DNA of 35,900 nt from positions 3,794,540-3,830,439 of the forward strand of contig NW_019091359.1 of assembly GCF_001949145.1 (NCBI RefSeq). The letters run 5' to 3'. This document shows, piece after piece, positions 10,973 to 22,001 of this stretch. The notes below the pieces were generated by a model. That model was not told the origin of the DNA, made no database searches, and worked only from the letters and a program-made list of their open reading frames with translations. The position numbers and the translations under genes are program-made. How positions within the stretch are numbered: position 1 is the first letter of the stretch; the number at the start of each line of letters is the position of its first letter. The stretch is from Acanthaster planci (Eukaryota > Echinodermata > Asteroidea > Valvatida > Acanthasteridae).

Positions 10973-13900
10973 TTAAAACCCTTCATCAGAAGAAAATGAT
11001 GTGATATTACACTGTCTTGGCTCCACCCTTTCAGCTTGTAAAGTTCGCCGGCCCAGTGATGCACTGAGTCCTTCAATGAACATCTCCACAGTCTCCGTGT
11101 TGAGAATAGGATTGTAGAATGATTGGAGACGTCTGGTTCGTAAGTTGTATCGGGTCTGAGTGGGAGTTTTGCTGTTTTCCTGAATGAATTTAAGGTTATC
11201 ATCAAATTAGTGCAGAAGCAAGGATGAAAAAACATACCAGTATTTGAAAAAATTAACAGCTTTAAAAATTTGGAAGCTACAATCCTGGACAAAATAGTTG
11301 GAACACTATGTGGGAAGCGTGGTGAAAAGATCCCCCTCTCCCCAATTCAATGTTGCAGTCATTTATTGGACCAAGATTCCGCCCAGCCTACTCAATGAGA
11401 AACAACATTGACTGGGGGAGAGGGGGAAGCATGTTCCAACAAGATTTGTCCAGGACTATAGATGAAAAATTCATAAGCATGTTACATGAATACTAGTTTT
11501 ACAGCTTTCTCATGTTTATCAAGATTAGGTTTGGTCATTTAGAATGCAAAGCTCTGGTATGAAAAATACTGTACATTTCTGAGCATCCTAGTTCTTAAGA
11601 AAAATAGCCCTAACATTTTCAACGGAAATAAGTAAGTTCCAGCTTTACATGCCCTAAATTCTACAAAATCCAAGCATAGTACTTCAATGGCTTCTAGACT
11701 GTGAAGCCAAAACCTGATTTTACATGAGGGTTAGGAAGTCAGAATTTGTCAAATTCAGACACATTTCATTTCTTTTCAACAACTTAGAAATGCACCTTAC
11801 ACTCTGTGGTGTAGACTGTCTGCTCTTGCTACCTTTAGGTCGACCTCTTTTTCTCTTGACTGTTGGTGTGCTACCAATAAAGCTTGTATCTGGTGAATCC
11901 ACTTGGAAAGGGGAGTTCACTGCCAAAAAGTCAAATCAAATTGGAGTTTGTATGGTTTCTTTTTTAACACAGCTTTAATTAATGGGTTTTTACTTGATCT
12001 GTTGAGCTACATGTTTACATGTATGTACATGGACAACAGGTAATCTGACTCTACACAGTAATGGCAACCCTTGAGTGGGACATACCAGGTGTTAGCTTTC
12101 TACCCTTATATTTCTATCCTTGTGGGGAAAATCTTTTGTTCTTGAGTCGTAAAAAATTAGAGTGCGAAGCACAGTTTTCTAATTGCTTCCATTTGGTCCT
12201 GAATCATTTTCCTTAGCTGAAATTTCAACCGAGCATCCCTCATATAAAACACTTCAATTTGCGACAGATAAACTACTTTGAAAATTCCTTATTTTTAAGT
12301 AAGTTCCAAATAAACGTTTCATGAAATTCTTCTGGGGTATCATTTTGGTACCTACAGGTGCAAGGAATGTTCCTTGTTGTGCACTTCCCATTGTTGTGGT
12401 ACCTCACAAGGCACCATAAACACACGCATACAGGTTTGTGCATGTATATTGAGTCCTGATAGGTATGCATGGACCTGGCACGACATGTGGTACCCATTTG
12501 AAATGGTCGGCATTGGTTACCCCATTAGTTTCTCTTTATGGAGGTGACAAGATGGACTAGTCTGGTGACAAGTATATGCCACGACTTGGGTGGTATTATG
12601 CGCCAAAAGCTTCACAAAACTGAATTCAAATGCATCGAATTTTAGAACCATATGCAACATGCACACAGTCTTGGTAAAATCAAACTATTGCAATTGCACC
12701 ATATCCTCTCAGTTCTACTTTTCATAAACTCATCATGCAAGTTTGCTGAAAAGGAAAACATTCCAATTTCCAGAACTTCCAAACAAGGAATGGAGGTGAA
12801 AGGAAGGGGGCAGAGTTAAAAAATTTACCTGAATTGTTTAATCCTTCCACAAAGCCATCATTTGATGAAAATTGACTACTTCTCCTTCTCTGATCCAGAG
12901 TAGTTGTTGGACTGGCAGGACGACTGATTGGGTGACTAACCTGTCTTGCTGTGATGAAGCTCTGTGTGTCAGATGGTTCATCAGTGTCTGATGAGTTACG
13001 TGCGCCTATGTAGGTAGGATCACTGTCAGAGCTTGTGAAGTTGTCTGAACTGTAGCCATCAACTGTGGTTACGGAGGCAATTATTGGGAAAATGGGTTTT
13101 ATGGTCGAAAGTAAACTCGTATTATGATCAATTTGTGCCCCTAAAAGATGGCACTGAATGCTAACTTTCAATCTAAATTTTCATGCATGGTAGGACACAA
13201 CTTATCCATGGCAGTGTGCATGTATATACGACACTGGGCTTAAAACTCTGCAGAAGTCTTTGAATTAGGAATGGACATTACAAAGTCAACTGCACTGTTG
13301 TTAGCTACTTGTCAAACCTGAGCAATCTTTTCCCAGTGGATATCTAATAACACCTTTTGCTAAAATAGGAATATATTGGATATCACTAAGTCAGTTCATT
13401 GCTGTTAGCTACTTGTAGAACCGGAGCTATCTTTCTTCCTGAAAACTAAAGGCCTTGGCTTATTTGTTCTCCTACAGGTAAGAAAATGTTCATGTTTGCA
13501 GTAGGCCTATTCACAGGTCATTCAATGCCAAGTCAGTAAAATATTGTTAGGTATCCATCTCAGATTAGCATTAAACGTCAATGAAGTGTAGTATCTTCAC
13601 GTTAAATACCTGCCACTGTGTGTAGCATGCTGTCACAATAGTCCTGGCCATGTGACAGGGACTTCTGTCCTGTAACTAGCGACATGGCAGTTGTACCTGA
13701 CGACGGTAGAGCTGCAGCTACACTGTTACTCCCAAGCGCAGGGTAAGAATTCAGACCTTCCAAATAACAAGACATCACATCCAAAAAGTCTCAGCATCAT
13801 CGGAAATAGAAATGTTGACTTATTGGTGAATATTTTCCAAGACGTTACTTACTACACAATCACAGATCTCATTGTTTGTATGAAGACATACTAAAAAATT

Positions 13901-16900
13901 GCCTCAAAGGGAGAGTTCTGAATTTTCCTGAAAATAAATGTACAAAGACATTTAACATTTCCTGTTTAAACTATGTATTTTTACTTTGTTAAAGGGAGAA
14001 TTTTCAACACTGGGTGAAATATTTTTACAGTGATAAGTTATCCCATCTAATAATTAGGCAAAGCTGTTTGGGAATTTTAGATTCTCAATACACTCAGCGA
14101 TATTTAAACAAAATTTACTTGGCACCAATATGGCATAATCATTGAACACTGCTTCCCCAAACCAGCCTAAAACTGACAACATTCCACCAAACTTTTCTGC
14201 GGAAAACTGACCTAATCCTTTCATGGCACGACACATCTCAGAGTTTTGTCGTTTTATCTCAAGTAGAAGCATGTTGTTTGCTGCCACCAAATCTTTGTAT
14301 CGATACGCACACAAGCAGAGAACCAGAACCGCCATTAAACCAAAACCCTTCCGACAAAACCACATGTACTCATAAAGTTGTGTCTATAAGAAAAACAAAG
14401 CAATTCTTGTGACAAGGTATAAAATACAAAAAGTGTTGACAAGGTCACAGGGTAAAGAAATTGGTTATTTTGGAACGTAGCAAGGTAAACATGGCTTGAG
14501 TGTTTTTAGTTCATTAGGTCCTTGAAAAGGGTGTAAAAATTCCATGAGCCATTTTTGACTTCACTATGATCTACTGAGCATTGCTAGTTCTTGAGACTGG
14601 TTGTCATGGTAATTAGGGCTCAGTCAATTCGAATAATTCCCTATTTGAATATTCGATCTTCAATTCAATCGAATATCCGAATATTCGGCCATACCGACTG
14701 GCAGATTGTTGAAGAACAAACCATATACAAAATCAGTTGCAATAACGTACACAATTGTACATTATAATCGCTATAATAGCTTTTCACGTCTACGAGTATC
14801 TCCAGCCACGATTTAGCAAGATTCATGAGATGAATAATTCTTCTTTTCCTGTTGAAAATGTATATTCCTTTTAAATTTTTTAATGAATAATGTATATTTT
14901 GACTCATTGTAAGGTTTCTGTTGCTTTTCATTTGAATCTGCTTGGACCAAGCCTCCTTAGTGCAATTTTTTTCATTTAACAAAAGAAAACTCTCCCTCCC
15001 TTTTCATGAATTTTGCATAAGAGTATTCAAATTCGAAAAAAAATTCGAATATGCAATAATCGGTTGAATATTCGGTTATTCGGCACAGCCTTAATAGTAA
15101 TCTTGGCTTAACTTGGTTGCCCAATTTCTCTCGAGTGAAAACCCAGAGTCTCACAACATATATGTACCGTAGAAGTCAGTGACTTAATGGCATTCACAAG
15201 TTTTGGAGTGTGCCTCATGAAGCAACAATCACACATTACCTGATCACTGTCAGGGACTTGAAACAGAGCTCTTTCAACCATCCAGTCCACTCCTAGGATA
15301 ATAAATAGCCAGAGTCTTGCTCCGCTAGTGCGTGGTGTAGAGGTCACCAGGTATGCAATTAGTATGGCAGCAGCAAAAAATAGAAGTGAATTGAACCAGC
15401 TGAATTCTCCCAGGATCAGATGTTGAATATCAGTTACACGGCTGAATGTTTCCTCAAATAGACGCTTCTGGGTCTGTGTCTGGTCCTTCACCTCAGCAAA
15501 GACATTCTGGTGGCCATGATAAAATTGACGAGCTAACAGATGACATACTGTACTTGTATGCTAAAATCCATTGATTCCTTAAAATTTGAGTCTTAAGCTG
15601 CCAACAGGAGTGCATTCAGTGTTACATGTATGTCCAAAGTCACATGGGTTGAGATAGATTGGAGTCACATGGACTCTACACATAGACACAAGAACAATGT
15701 TGCTGCTGACTGATACTTGAGGCCTACAGAATGATGCAAAGAGTTTGGGTTATTCTACATTAAAGTAACTGATCATACATACATGTATAAGCTCTGAATC
15801 AAGGCTGTATGCACAAACAAATCACTGGGGGTTTTCCAAAATATCAAACATTCTTACTCATCTTCCCTTCACATATTTTTTTCAGGATAATGGCTTCAGA
15901 ATTGGAAAATAACATGTGTCTTAATTTCCAAACCATGTATTTTGTCCAAGTTTTTGTGAGTAGTTGCTGTCAAGGTAATTTCAAATATTAAACTCGACCA
16001 CCAAAGTAGGTAGACATATTTGTTATTTTGATTTCTGGATTATTATGGTGAAAAATTCCTGGAAGTCCATTTGTAAGAAAGCAACTCCTTTCAGTCATGA
16101 TACCTTGATATCCTGTGAGGATGTCTGAAGGGCATCTCTTAGTTTCTCCTCACTTTGCAAGATGAGGTCCTGCTGCTTGAGTGATTCGCCCTGCTTTTCA
16201 ATCATTTCCTCCTGTAGTTTACCTATCAAAGTCAAGAAACTGTTGCTTACAAGATGCTGCAGTTTCTTGCATTTGTATAAGTATGTGTGTATGTCAACTA
16301 TTGTTTGATCCATATTTTGCATGCCGATGCCAAAGGGGAGTCCCAAAGATATCTACATGTATGCTGGTGAGGATATTATGGAATATTTTGCAGTGGGAAC
16401 TGCAAGACCAAGAGAGGGTGCTATTTTCTTAGCAACAGAGGCTCCTTTGGTTGGAATTGAGCTTTGCTGGTTCACGAATGACTAGGAAATGCTTATATCA
16501 CGGTCACATTGCTACCAACTAAATAAACAAATGACTAGGAAATGCTTGTATCACGGTCACATTGCTACCAACTAAATAAACGAAGGACTAGGAAATGCTT
16601 GTATCACGGTCACATTGCTACCAACTAAATAAACGAAGGACTAGGAAATGCTTGTATCACGGTCACATTGCTACCAACTAAATAAACCAATGACTAGGAA
16701 ATGCTTGTATCACGGTCACATTGCTACCAACTAAATAACCACTCCTGACCAACGCAGCTCTTTCAACCGACGAGAGGGTGCTTATGCTCAAGGCGGATTA
16801 ACAAGGGTAATCTTGGATACATAACAGCTTTCAGAATCTTGAGTGTGGGATCTGCAGGCATGTGATATACATGTACATGTCTTAACCAGGAATGTCCAAG

Positions 16901-18488
16901 GTAAAGAATAAAAAAATGAAAATCATTCTGGGTGTAGGATCTGAAGGAGTGTGACACATTAAACAAAGATATCTAGGCTACTGAATGAACTTGACAATTA
17001 TAACCGTGGCCTTGAACAAACTGTTGTATTAATCACCAACCTGTGACCTCCATCTTGTCAGCCACATTTTCTGAGCTCTGGGCCAGTCTAGATACAGTCT
17101 GCTCTGTTTGCTCATGCCAAACCTGGCTCTGTAAGAAGAAGCAGATGTCTTGGGTATGTGTGAAGAATTCTGTGTAAGCGTTGAATGCTACAGCATCACC
17201 TTTCAGCTGTTGTAGGCATAATTGGATGTTTGCTGTCCCTTCACAGGGATAAGATGTCAGACCCGCTTTCTCTAAGTGACAGTTAGCAAAGGTCAAGGCA
17301 AGGTAACTTTGCTCATCATCTGTCAATCTCTTGCATCCTGCCAAAAAATGAACCAAGTATCAGTACAAATATCAGAGTTTTTTACTCAAGGAGCAAACAC
17401 TAAAAAACATTGGGGATCTAGAATACAAATTTGCTCAGACAAGGGCAAAGAGAATCATTATCGGTGCAAAGACAATTCTCTGGATTTCCAATATTGTTCT
17501 GTCAAACTACAAATTCATCAAAAGAAAGGCATTTAAATATGGTGACATTGGTTAAATGTTGAAAGTGTTAAACCTAAGCAACATATACATATCCAAAGTC
17601 TTGGGGGGAAAATTGGAGCAGAAACAAAGTAAACAAGCTTTTACAGTCCTTTGCAAAAGTTTAAGACCACCTGGAATTTTATGGGTATTTCTGTAAATGG
17701 GCCTGCATTCCTTTGTCTTATCTGATGATTACATAACATGTCTACCACAGTGGTCATAACATGAAAGTAGTGCTATGAGCCTATTTGAATGAACGTTTTT
17801 GCCAAGACAGGTCTTGTATGGCATTTTGTCTTTACTGCAGCATGGGTAAAAAGCCTGTCTTAGTCAGGTTCAATGGGCCTAAACGGTGACCCTCCTTCAA
17901 GAGGGCTACTCTGAACATCAAATTAGCGAGAGGGCTGGTTGCAGCAAGACTGCTATGCACCACGCCTTTTCAAAATTTCAAAGAGATGGCTCATTTTCTG
18001 ACCAGAAAAGGCATGGTCGTCCAAGAAAAACTACCCCCTGTGAAGACCATGTGATCCGGCAAATTATTGTGAAGGATTCCTTGAGTTCTTGTTGACAGAT
18101 TATTTAGCTTTGAAGTTCACAGGGACAAATGTTAATTTAAGCACCATTTCTCGCCGTTTGAAAATAAATAAACAAATGTGAGTTTCAAAGATTTATTTGC
18201 TAAAGTTTGGTTTTCCTTCGAGTTACTGCATTTTGTATGGTGGTCTTAAACTTTTGCAAATGACGGTACATGTACGTGTACAAACATGTACATACCTTCA
18301 TGCACTTGCTCCAGTGCAGTTGTCCAGCATTTGCCATATCGTGGGTGTTCCCCATATTGTCTTATCTGGGTCAGCATTTGTTCTCCTTCTTTAGCTCTTA
18401 CAACTCCTTGCTCATATCTTCCTTCTCCACAGACAAGAAGTATAACTTCTGATATGAAGGCGGTGATAAGTAGAAGATTCATCGCCAT
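10973..18488 (-). CDS. bmb: Brambleberry, Kar5/GEX1-family nuclear fusion protein, nine coding exons
   Basis: In zebrafish, Brambleberry promotes fusion of nuclear envelopes (pronuclei and the karyomeres of cleavage embryos); its relatives Kar5 and GEX1 act in karyogamy. Coding exons in transcript order: 18488-18296, 17337-17041, 16222-16104, 15506-15240, 14383-14212, 13696-13610, 13062-12829, 11919-11801, 11179-10973. Phases chain without conflict to 564 residues. Seen in the product: a signal peptide (about 1-20); a luminal region with six cysteines (54, 66, 84, 96, 105, 130) and the block AFNAYTEFFTHTQDIC, a family hallmark; a probable coiled coil (about 165-230); hydrophobic segments at about 240-257, 266-280 and 306-319 around the conserved STPRTSGAR; then a Ser/Asp-rich tail with an AT-hook at 481-490. 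The start of exon 4 (15506 or 15491) and the joint between exons 5 and 6 are the least certain parts. Confidence 0.88.
11278..11460. mobile_element. Tc1/mariner-type MITE, 183 bp, in brambleberry intron 8
   Basis: The ends are imperfect inverted repeats: TACAATCCTGGACAAAATAG on the left, and TATAGTCCTGGACAAAT on the complement of the right. Both continue into GTTGGAACA and a C-rich inner block, CCCCCTCTCCCC. TA at both ends fits the target preference of Tc1/mariner transposons. It is too short to encode anything, so it is a non-autonomous element mobilised in trans, now decayed. Confidence 0.85.
11801..11919 (-). CDS. bmb: Brambleberry exon 8, carrying an AT-hook
   Basis: The exon is bounded by a TTTTTTGGCAG acceptor and an AGT/GTAAGG donor, and it enters and leaves in frame with its neighbours. 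It encodes residues 457-496, including KRKRGRPKGSKSR (478-490). The RGRPKGSKSR core matches the AT-hook, a short motif that sits in the minor groove of AT-rich DNA. Ser/Thr-Pro sites (465-466, 474-475, 493-494) surround it and could be targets of proline-directed kinases. Confidence 0.85.
13282..13440. repeat. Diverged direct duplication in brambleberry intron 6
   Basis: A block of about 50 bases near 13282-13335 recurs at about 13387-13440. Both share GTTAGCTACTTGT, then related wording (AACCTGAGCAATCTTT and AACCGGAGCTATCTTT). The repeat period is about 105 bases. It looks like an old tandem duplication. Confidence 0.65.
14614..15093. mobile_element. hAT-like MITE, 480 bp, in brambleberry intron 4
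   Basis: The left end reads TAGGGCTCAG and the complement of the right end reads TAAGGCTGTG. Both are followed inward by runs of GAATATTCG-type palindromic words, a style common in non-autonomous hAT elements. The element is flanked by an 8-bp duplication with one mismatch, ATGGTAAT at 14606-14613 and ATAGTAAT at 15094-15101; 8 bp is the target-site length of the hAT superfamily. No transposase remains. Confidence 0.82.
16480..16738. repeat. 53-bp minisatellite, almost five copies
   Basis: Units start at 16480, 16533, 16586, 16639 and 16692, each beginning GACTAGGAAATGCTT and running through CGGTCACATTGCTACC. The copies differ at only a few positions, mostly at the unit junction (ACAAAT, ACGAAG, ACCAAT). 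The last unit is truncated. The array lies in brambleberry intron 2 and is probably length-variable between individuals. Confidence 0.95.
17642..18268 (+). mobile_element. Tc1-family transposon, internally deleted (627 bp), in brambleberry intron 1
   Basis: Terminal inverted repeats of about 30 bp are well preserved. Both ends share TTTGCAAAAGTTTAAGACC, and the outermost bases are TACAGTCC on the left and TACCGTCA on the complement of the right. TA dinucleotides at both ends are the expected target duplication. Inside is the remnant of a transposase N-terminal region; the catalytic DDE half is gone. It lies between brambleberry exons 1 and 2, opposite to the gene's direction. Confidence 0.92.
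17842..18175 (+). pseudogene. Tc1 transposase remnant, DNA-binding region only
   Basis: An ATG at 17842 opens a short frame (GKKPVLVRFNG) that hits a stop at 17887. The adjacent frame then continues with TLLQEGYSEHQISERAGCSK and ends GRPRKTTPCED, which is the first helix-turn-helix and linker of Tc1 transposases. Further on, after another break, comes TNVNLSTISRRLK, the second helix-turn-helix. At least one frameshift and one stop interrupt the reading, and no DDE catalytic domain follows. The gene is dead. Confidence 0.88.
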
Positions 18489-18517
18489 GATACATGTACG
18501 GTATGCAGCTCAAATGG
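18489..18517 (-). other. bmb: Brambleberry 5' UTR part of the ATG exon and its acceptor
   Basis: Read on the minus strand, a strong polypyrimidine tract ends TTTCTTATAG and is followed by 29 bases and then ATG GCG ATG. This means the ATG exon is not the first exon and that a non-coding exon lies upstream. Candidate donors on this strand are at 20397 (CAG/GTGAGC) and 22933 (CTG/GTGAGT). Confidence 0.6.
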
Positions 18518-20070
18518 CTATAAGAAAGACAAGAAAACTTACCAACATTCATTCAAATGACACAAGAAAACACGGGTACAAAAAAGAGTAAATGCTATAT
18601 AGTTGAGGGCCCAACCCCCTCAGACTATACAGACATCATGCTTTCATTCTGCCAGGCATCAAAAGTTTTCTACACCCTTGGCCAAAACATTTGCAATCAT
18701 CCAGATTACAGTCTACCATTTTGAATGACATACATGTAGGTAGAATATCCCCGTCCGTAATAGTCTTCGTATTGTATAAACAAATTACCTTGGCTCTTGT
18801 GGGCCCCATTCTGCCAATGGCAGTTCCATATATCCAACTCTCAAGTGCACAATTCTCATACTAGCCAGTTACTATGGCCTGCACATTTCAATAACTTGAT
18901 GCACTTTTAGTCTAGAACAGTATCCCTGTAATTATGTTGAAGGATAACCGGTACCCTGCACGTGGGATATATTACTGGTAAACAATGTGGCTTATTTTAA
19001 TGTTATAGGAACAGGCTCCTTCATCTGAGCCCATCTCTTTAAGTGCAAGGTGTCCTAAAACAGAAAATGGGGATTAGGGGTTGAAATATTCAGTTACATG
19101 TATTGATAAAATTGTTTGGTTTTTATTTGGATTCGAAAGCAAATGTTGTTGGAGCTTTCATTCGGTACCAACAAGATGAAGATGCTTGGGTCATGCATGA
19201 CCCTACAGCAACAGAACAGGGAAAATAGAATCTTGTTTTCATTACTTGATTGTCCTATGTGTGTCATCGGACTAACATGGTGGGCAGGCATTATGCACTG
19301 CACTGTAAAGTTGTGAAGGGAAGGGATATACCTTGAGGGTCATCTAAACACAAATGCTCCAATAATACATTTTTTGTACATATTCATTTTTTTGAAGGCA
19401 GCCTTTGAATCTGAAATTGTTTACAGTCATAGAGGACACTCGCGTAATGAAAACAAGATACCATCACCCTGTTTCTGAATATGGTCAAGCAGATATATGG
19501 AGGTTAGCTGGCAACCCAATGCTTGGTCGACACCTGTGATGTATCCGAAGTGCAGGGTGTGTTTGGATTGTTGTCACGAGGAAAACGTAAGGTTGGTGGG
19601 TTAATTAAAAATATTGATCTGATATAACTCAGTAACTGGGCTGCATGTGGGTCATTCTATGACTTGGGGGTGCAATTTTTTGTGTCCCTGTCAGTGTGTC
19701 ACATCCATCTGATTTGTACGCCTAAGTTCAGAACACATTCTCTAATTTCTAATCTAAGAAAGAGTGATGAACTGATGTAAACTTGGCCCTACCTGCCAAA
19801 CACATAGAAATAGTTTGAAATAAATTGTGATATTTCCGTGCGAAATTACACAAGTAAGGTGTAACAGGGACATAAAAATGTCACGTTTGGACCTTAAATT
19901 TATCGAACAACCCATTCAAAAATGTGTTACGTACATGTACGGCCGCATTAGTATTGCGAACTCAAAAAAAGTACATGTAGTTGCGCAAACGCAGTAGTAC
20001 CACTAGCAGTACTTGTACATTAGTACATGGAGGAAGGAAGGTAGGACCTACATGTACATGTACCCCTAGC
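18518..20070. other. Upstream region of brambleberry without a recognised gene
   Basis: This is unique AT-rich sequence with several TACATGTA words. Short open frames on both strands near 19100-19310 and 19980-20500 have no family resemblance and no consistent splice sites. If brambleberry starts at an upstream non-coding exon, this stretch is its first intron. Confidence 0.5.
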
Positions 20071-20190
20071 CTAGGTTGGACGTTGTCTTCATTTCATTAC
20101 GACTGCAACCAGGGTCTAAGACTTGTGTGCAAAACGACCACAAATTTGGTTCTAATTTGTTCTTGGTTTACCTTATTGAAGAAACTAATT
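20070..20190 (+). repeat. Left arm of a diverged inverted repeat around the assembly gap
   Basis: About 120 bases starting GGTTGGACGTTGTCTTCATT and ending GAAGAAACTAATT match the complement of about 22571-22690. The best block is ACGACCACAAATTTGGTTCT and the bases that follow it. A few substitutions and small indels separate the arms. The shared outer wording also occurs at 1806-1841. Confidence 0.8.
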
Positions 20191-21242
20191 GTTCATGTTT
20201 ACAAGTTCTTTGTGGTCTTATCTATCCATCTGGGGGGTTCAGGAATTTCAGAACGAACCATGGACAGCAAAATCGAGGAAAATAAGTGAGAGACAACGTT
20301 ACTTTTGTAGACGTAGTTCATCTGTTCTTGAGTCTAGTTGTAAAGTGCATGCACACACTACGCGTGCGCTATTTCCGGTGAAGGTCTGTTGCTCACCTGC
20401 TACACAGAGGCCGTGACTGGTACCCGGCTTCGACCCGCCTGCCGTCGAGCCAATATAAAAAATACAGTTCTGTTTTTGTCGGGTTGGGGGTTTCAGACTG
20501 ACCAATTAATTCACTATTGGTTACCCCTAAAATGTTCATATTTTGTTTTGCTTTAAATTTCGGTTTTTAAACATATATTTGCAACATAACCTGCTATATT
20601 ATAAGAGTAACCTCCGTTAGTGTACAGGGTTCTTGTACCGGTAGTTATACGGGAAGAAGTTCATCAACGATCTCTCTTTGAAGTGTTTTAACATGTTTAA
20701 TTTGTTTGTAGAGTTTTTTGGTTAAAGATGTATAAACACATAATATTGTAGAGTTCCGATTTTTATTAAAATGAAGCAGTAACTTATCTTGATAATTGAG
20801 GAATAAAAAAAGGATTACCGGTACACTGCAGGCATGATGATCGTGATGAACAGGTAAGAGCTATGCTATACTGATCGGCCTTTCCTTTTTTTATTCGTAA
20901 ACGAAACATACAATAAGCAGACTGAATTAGTAATTGGCAGTGACGAGTTGGATTTTAGAGCAATGGACAGATAGTAAGACCATGGAGGAAGGATACAGAA
21001 GGAGTTTGAACTGCCCGGGCTATAACACCTGACCGATTACCACTTTCTGGCATGCCCGGTATGTCCATAGCCAGAGCGCAGCGCACGCCTGCTACCCACC
21101 ACCTGTTTTGCAACCATAAGCTCCCTTTGTACCCCATGATCGTCGCCGAAATTTTTCGTTGGTAATCTGCATTGCTGAAACGTTGTGTACTGCAGTATAG
21201 GAAGTTGAATATTCATGCCATCGTTGGTGCTTGATATGATTC
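20191..21242. other. Sequence between the left repeat arm and the gap
   Basis: No gene can be assigned. A minus-strand donor-like site (CAG/GTGAGC) ends at 20397, and beside it is an ETS-like core (ACCGGAAAT on the minus strand, about 20372-20380). Both could belong to a 5' exon or promoter. Sequence at about 20990-21240 is richer in G+C and could include an exon, but the neighbouring gap prevents a decision. Confidence 0.35.
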
Positions 21243-22001
21243 NNNNNNNNNNNNNNNNNNNNNNNNNNNNNNNNNNNNNNNNNNNNNNNNNNNNNNNNNN
21301 NNNNNNNNNNNNNNNNNNNNNNNNNNNNNNNNNNNNNNNNNNNNNNNNNNNNNNNNNNNNNNNNNNNNNNNNNNNNNNNNNNNNNNNNNNNNNNNNNNNN
21401 NNNNNNNNNNNNNNNNNNNNNNNNNNNNNNNNNNNNNNNNNNNNNNNNNNNNNNNNNNNNNNNNNNNNNNNNNNNNNNNNNNNNNNNNNNNNNNNNNNNN
21501 NNNNNNNNNNNNNNNNNNNNNNNNNNNNNNNNNNNNNNNNNNNNNNNNNNNNNNNNNNNNNNNNNNNNNNNNNNNNNNNNNNNNNNNNNNNNNNNNNNNN
21601 NNNNNNNNNNNNNNNNNNNNNNNNNNNNNNNNNNNNNNNNNNNNNNNNNNNNNNNNNNNNNNNNNNNNNNNNNNNNNNNNNNNNNNNNNNNNNNNNNNNN
21701 NNNNNNNNNNNNNNNNNNNNNNNNNNNNNNNNNNNNNNNNNNNNNNNNNNNNNNNNNNNNNNNNNNNNNNNNNNNNNNNNNNNNNNNNNNNNNNNNNNNN
21801 NNNNNNNNNNNNNNNNNNNNNNNNNNNNNNNNNNNNNNNNNNNNNNNNNNNNNNNNNNNNNNNNNNNNNNNNNNNNNNNNNNNNNNNNNNNNNNNNNNNN
21901 NNNNNNNNNNNNNNNNNNNNNNNNNNNNNNNNNNNNNNNNNNNNNNNNNNNNNNNNNNNNNNNNNNNNNNNNNNNNNNNNNNNNNNNNNNNNNNNNNNNN
22001 N
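21243..22001. other. Assembly gap (759 N)
   Basis: This is an unbroken run of N. Long open frames that seem to cross it are artefacts. Because the gap sits inside an inverted repeat, the missing sequence may be repetitive. Confidence 1.

Noticed and set aside
16480-16738. CRISPR-like array
   Set aside because: The units are contiguous with no unique spacers, and the locus is a eukaryotic intron; it is a minisatellite.
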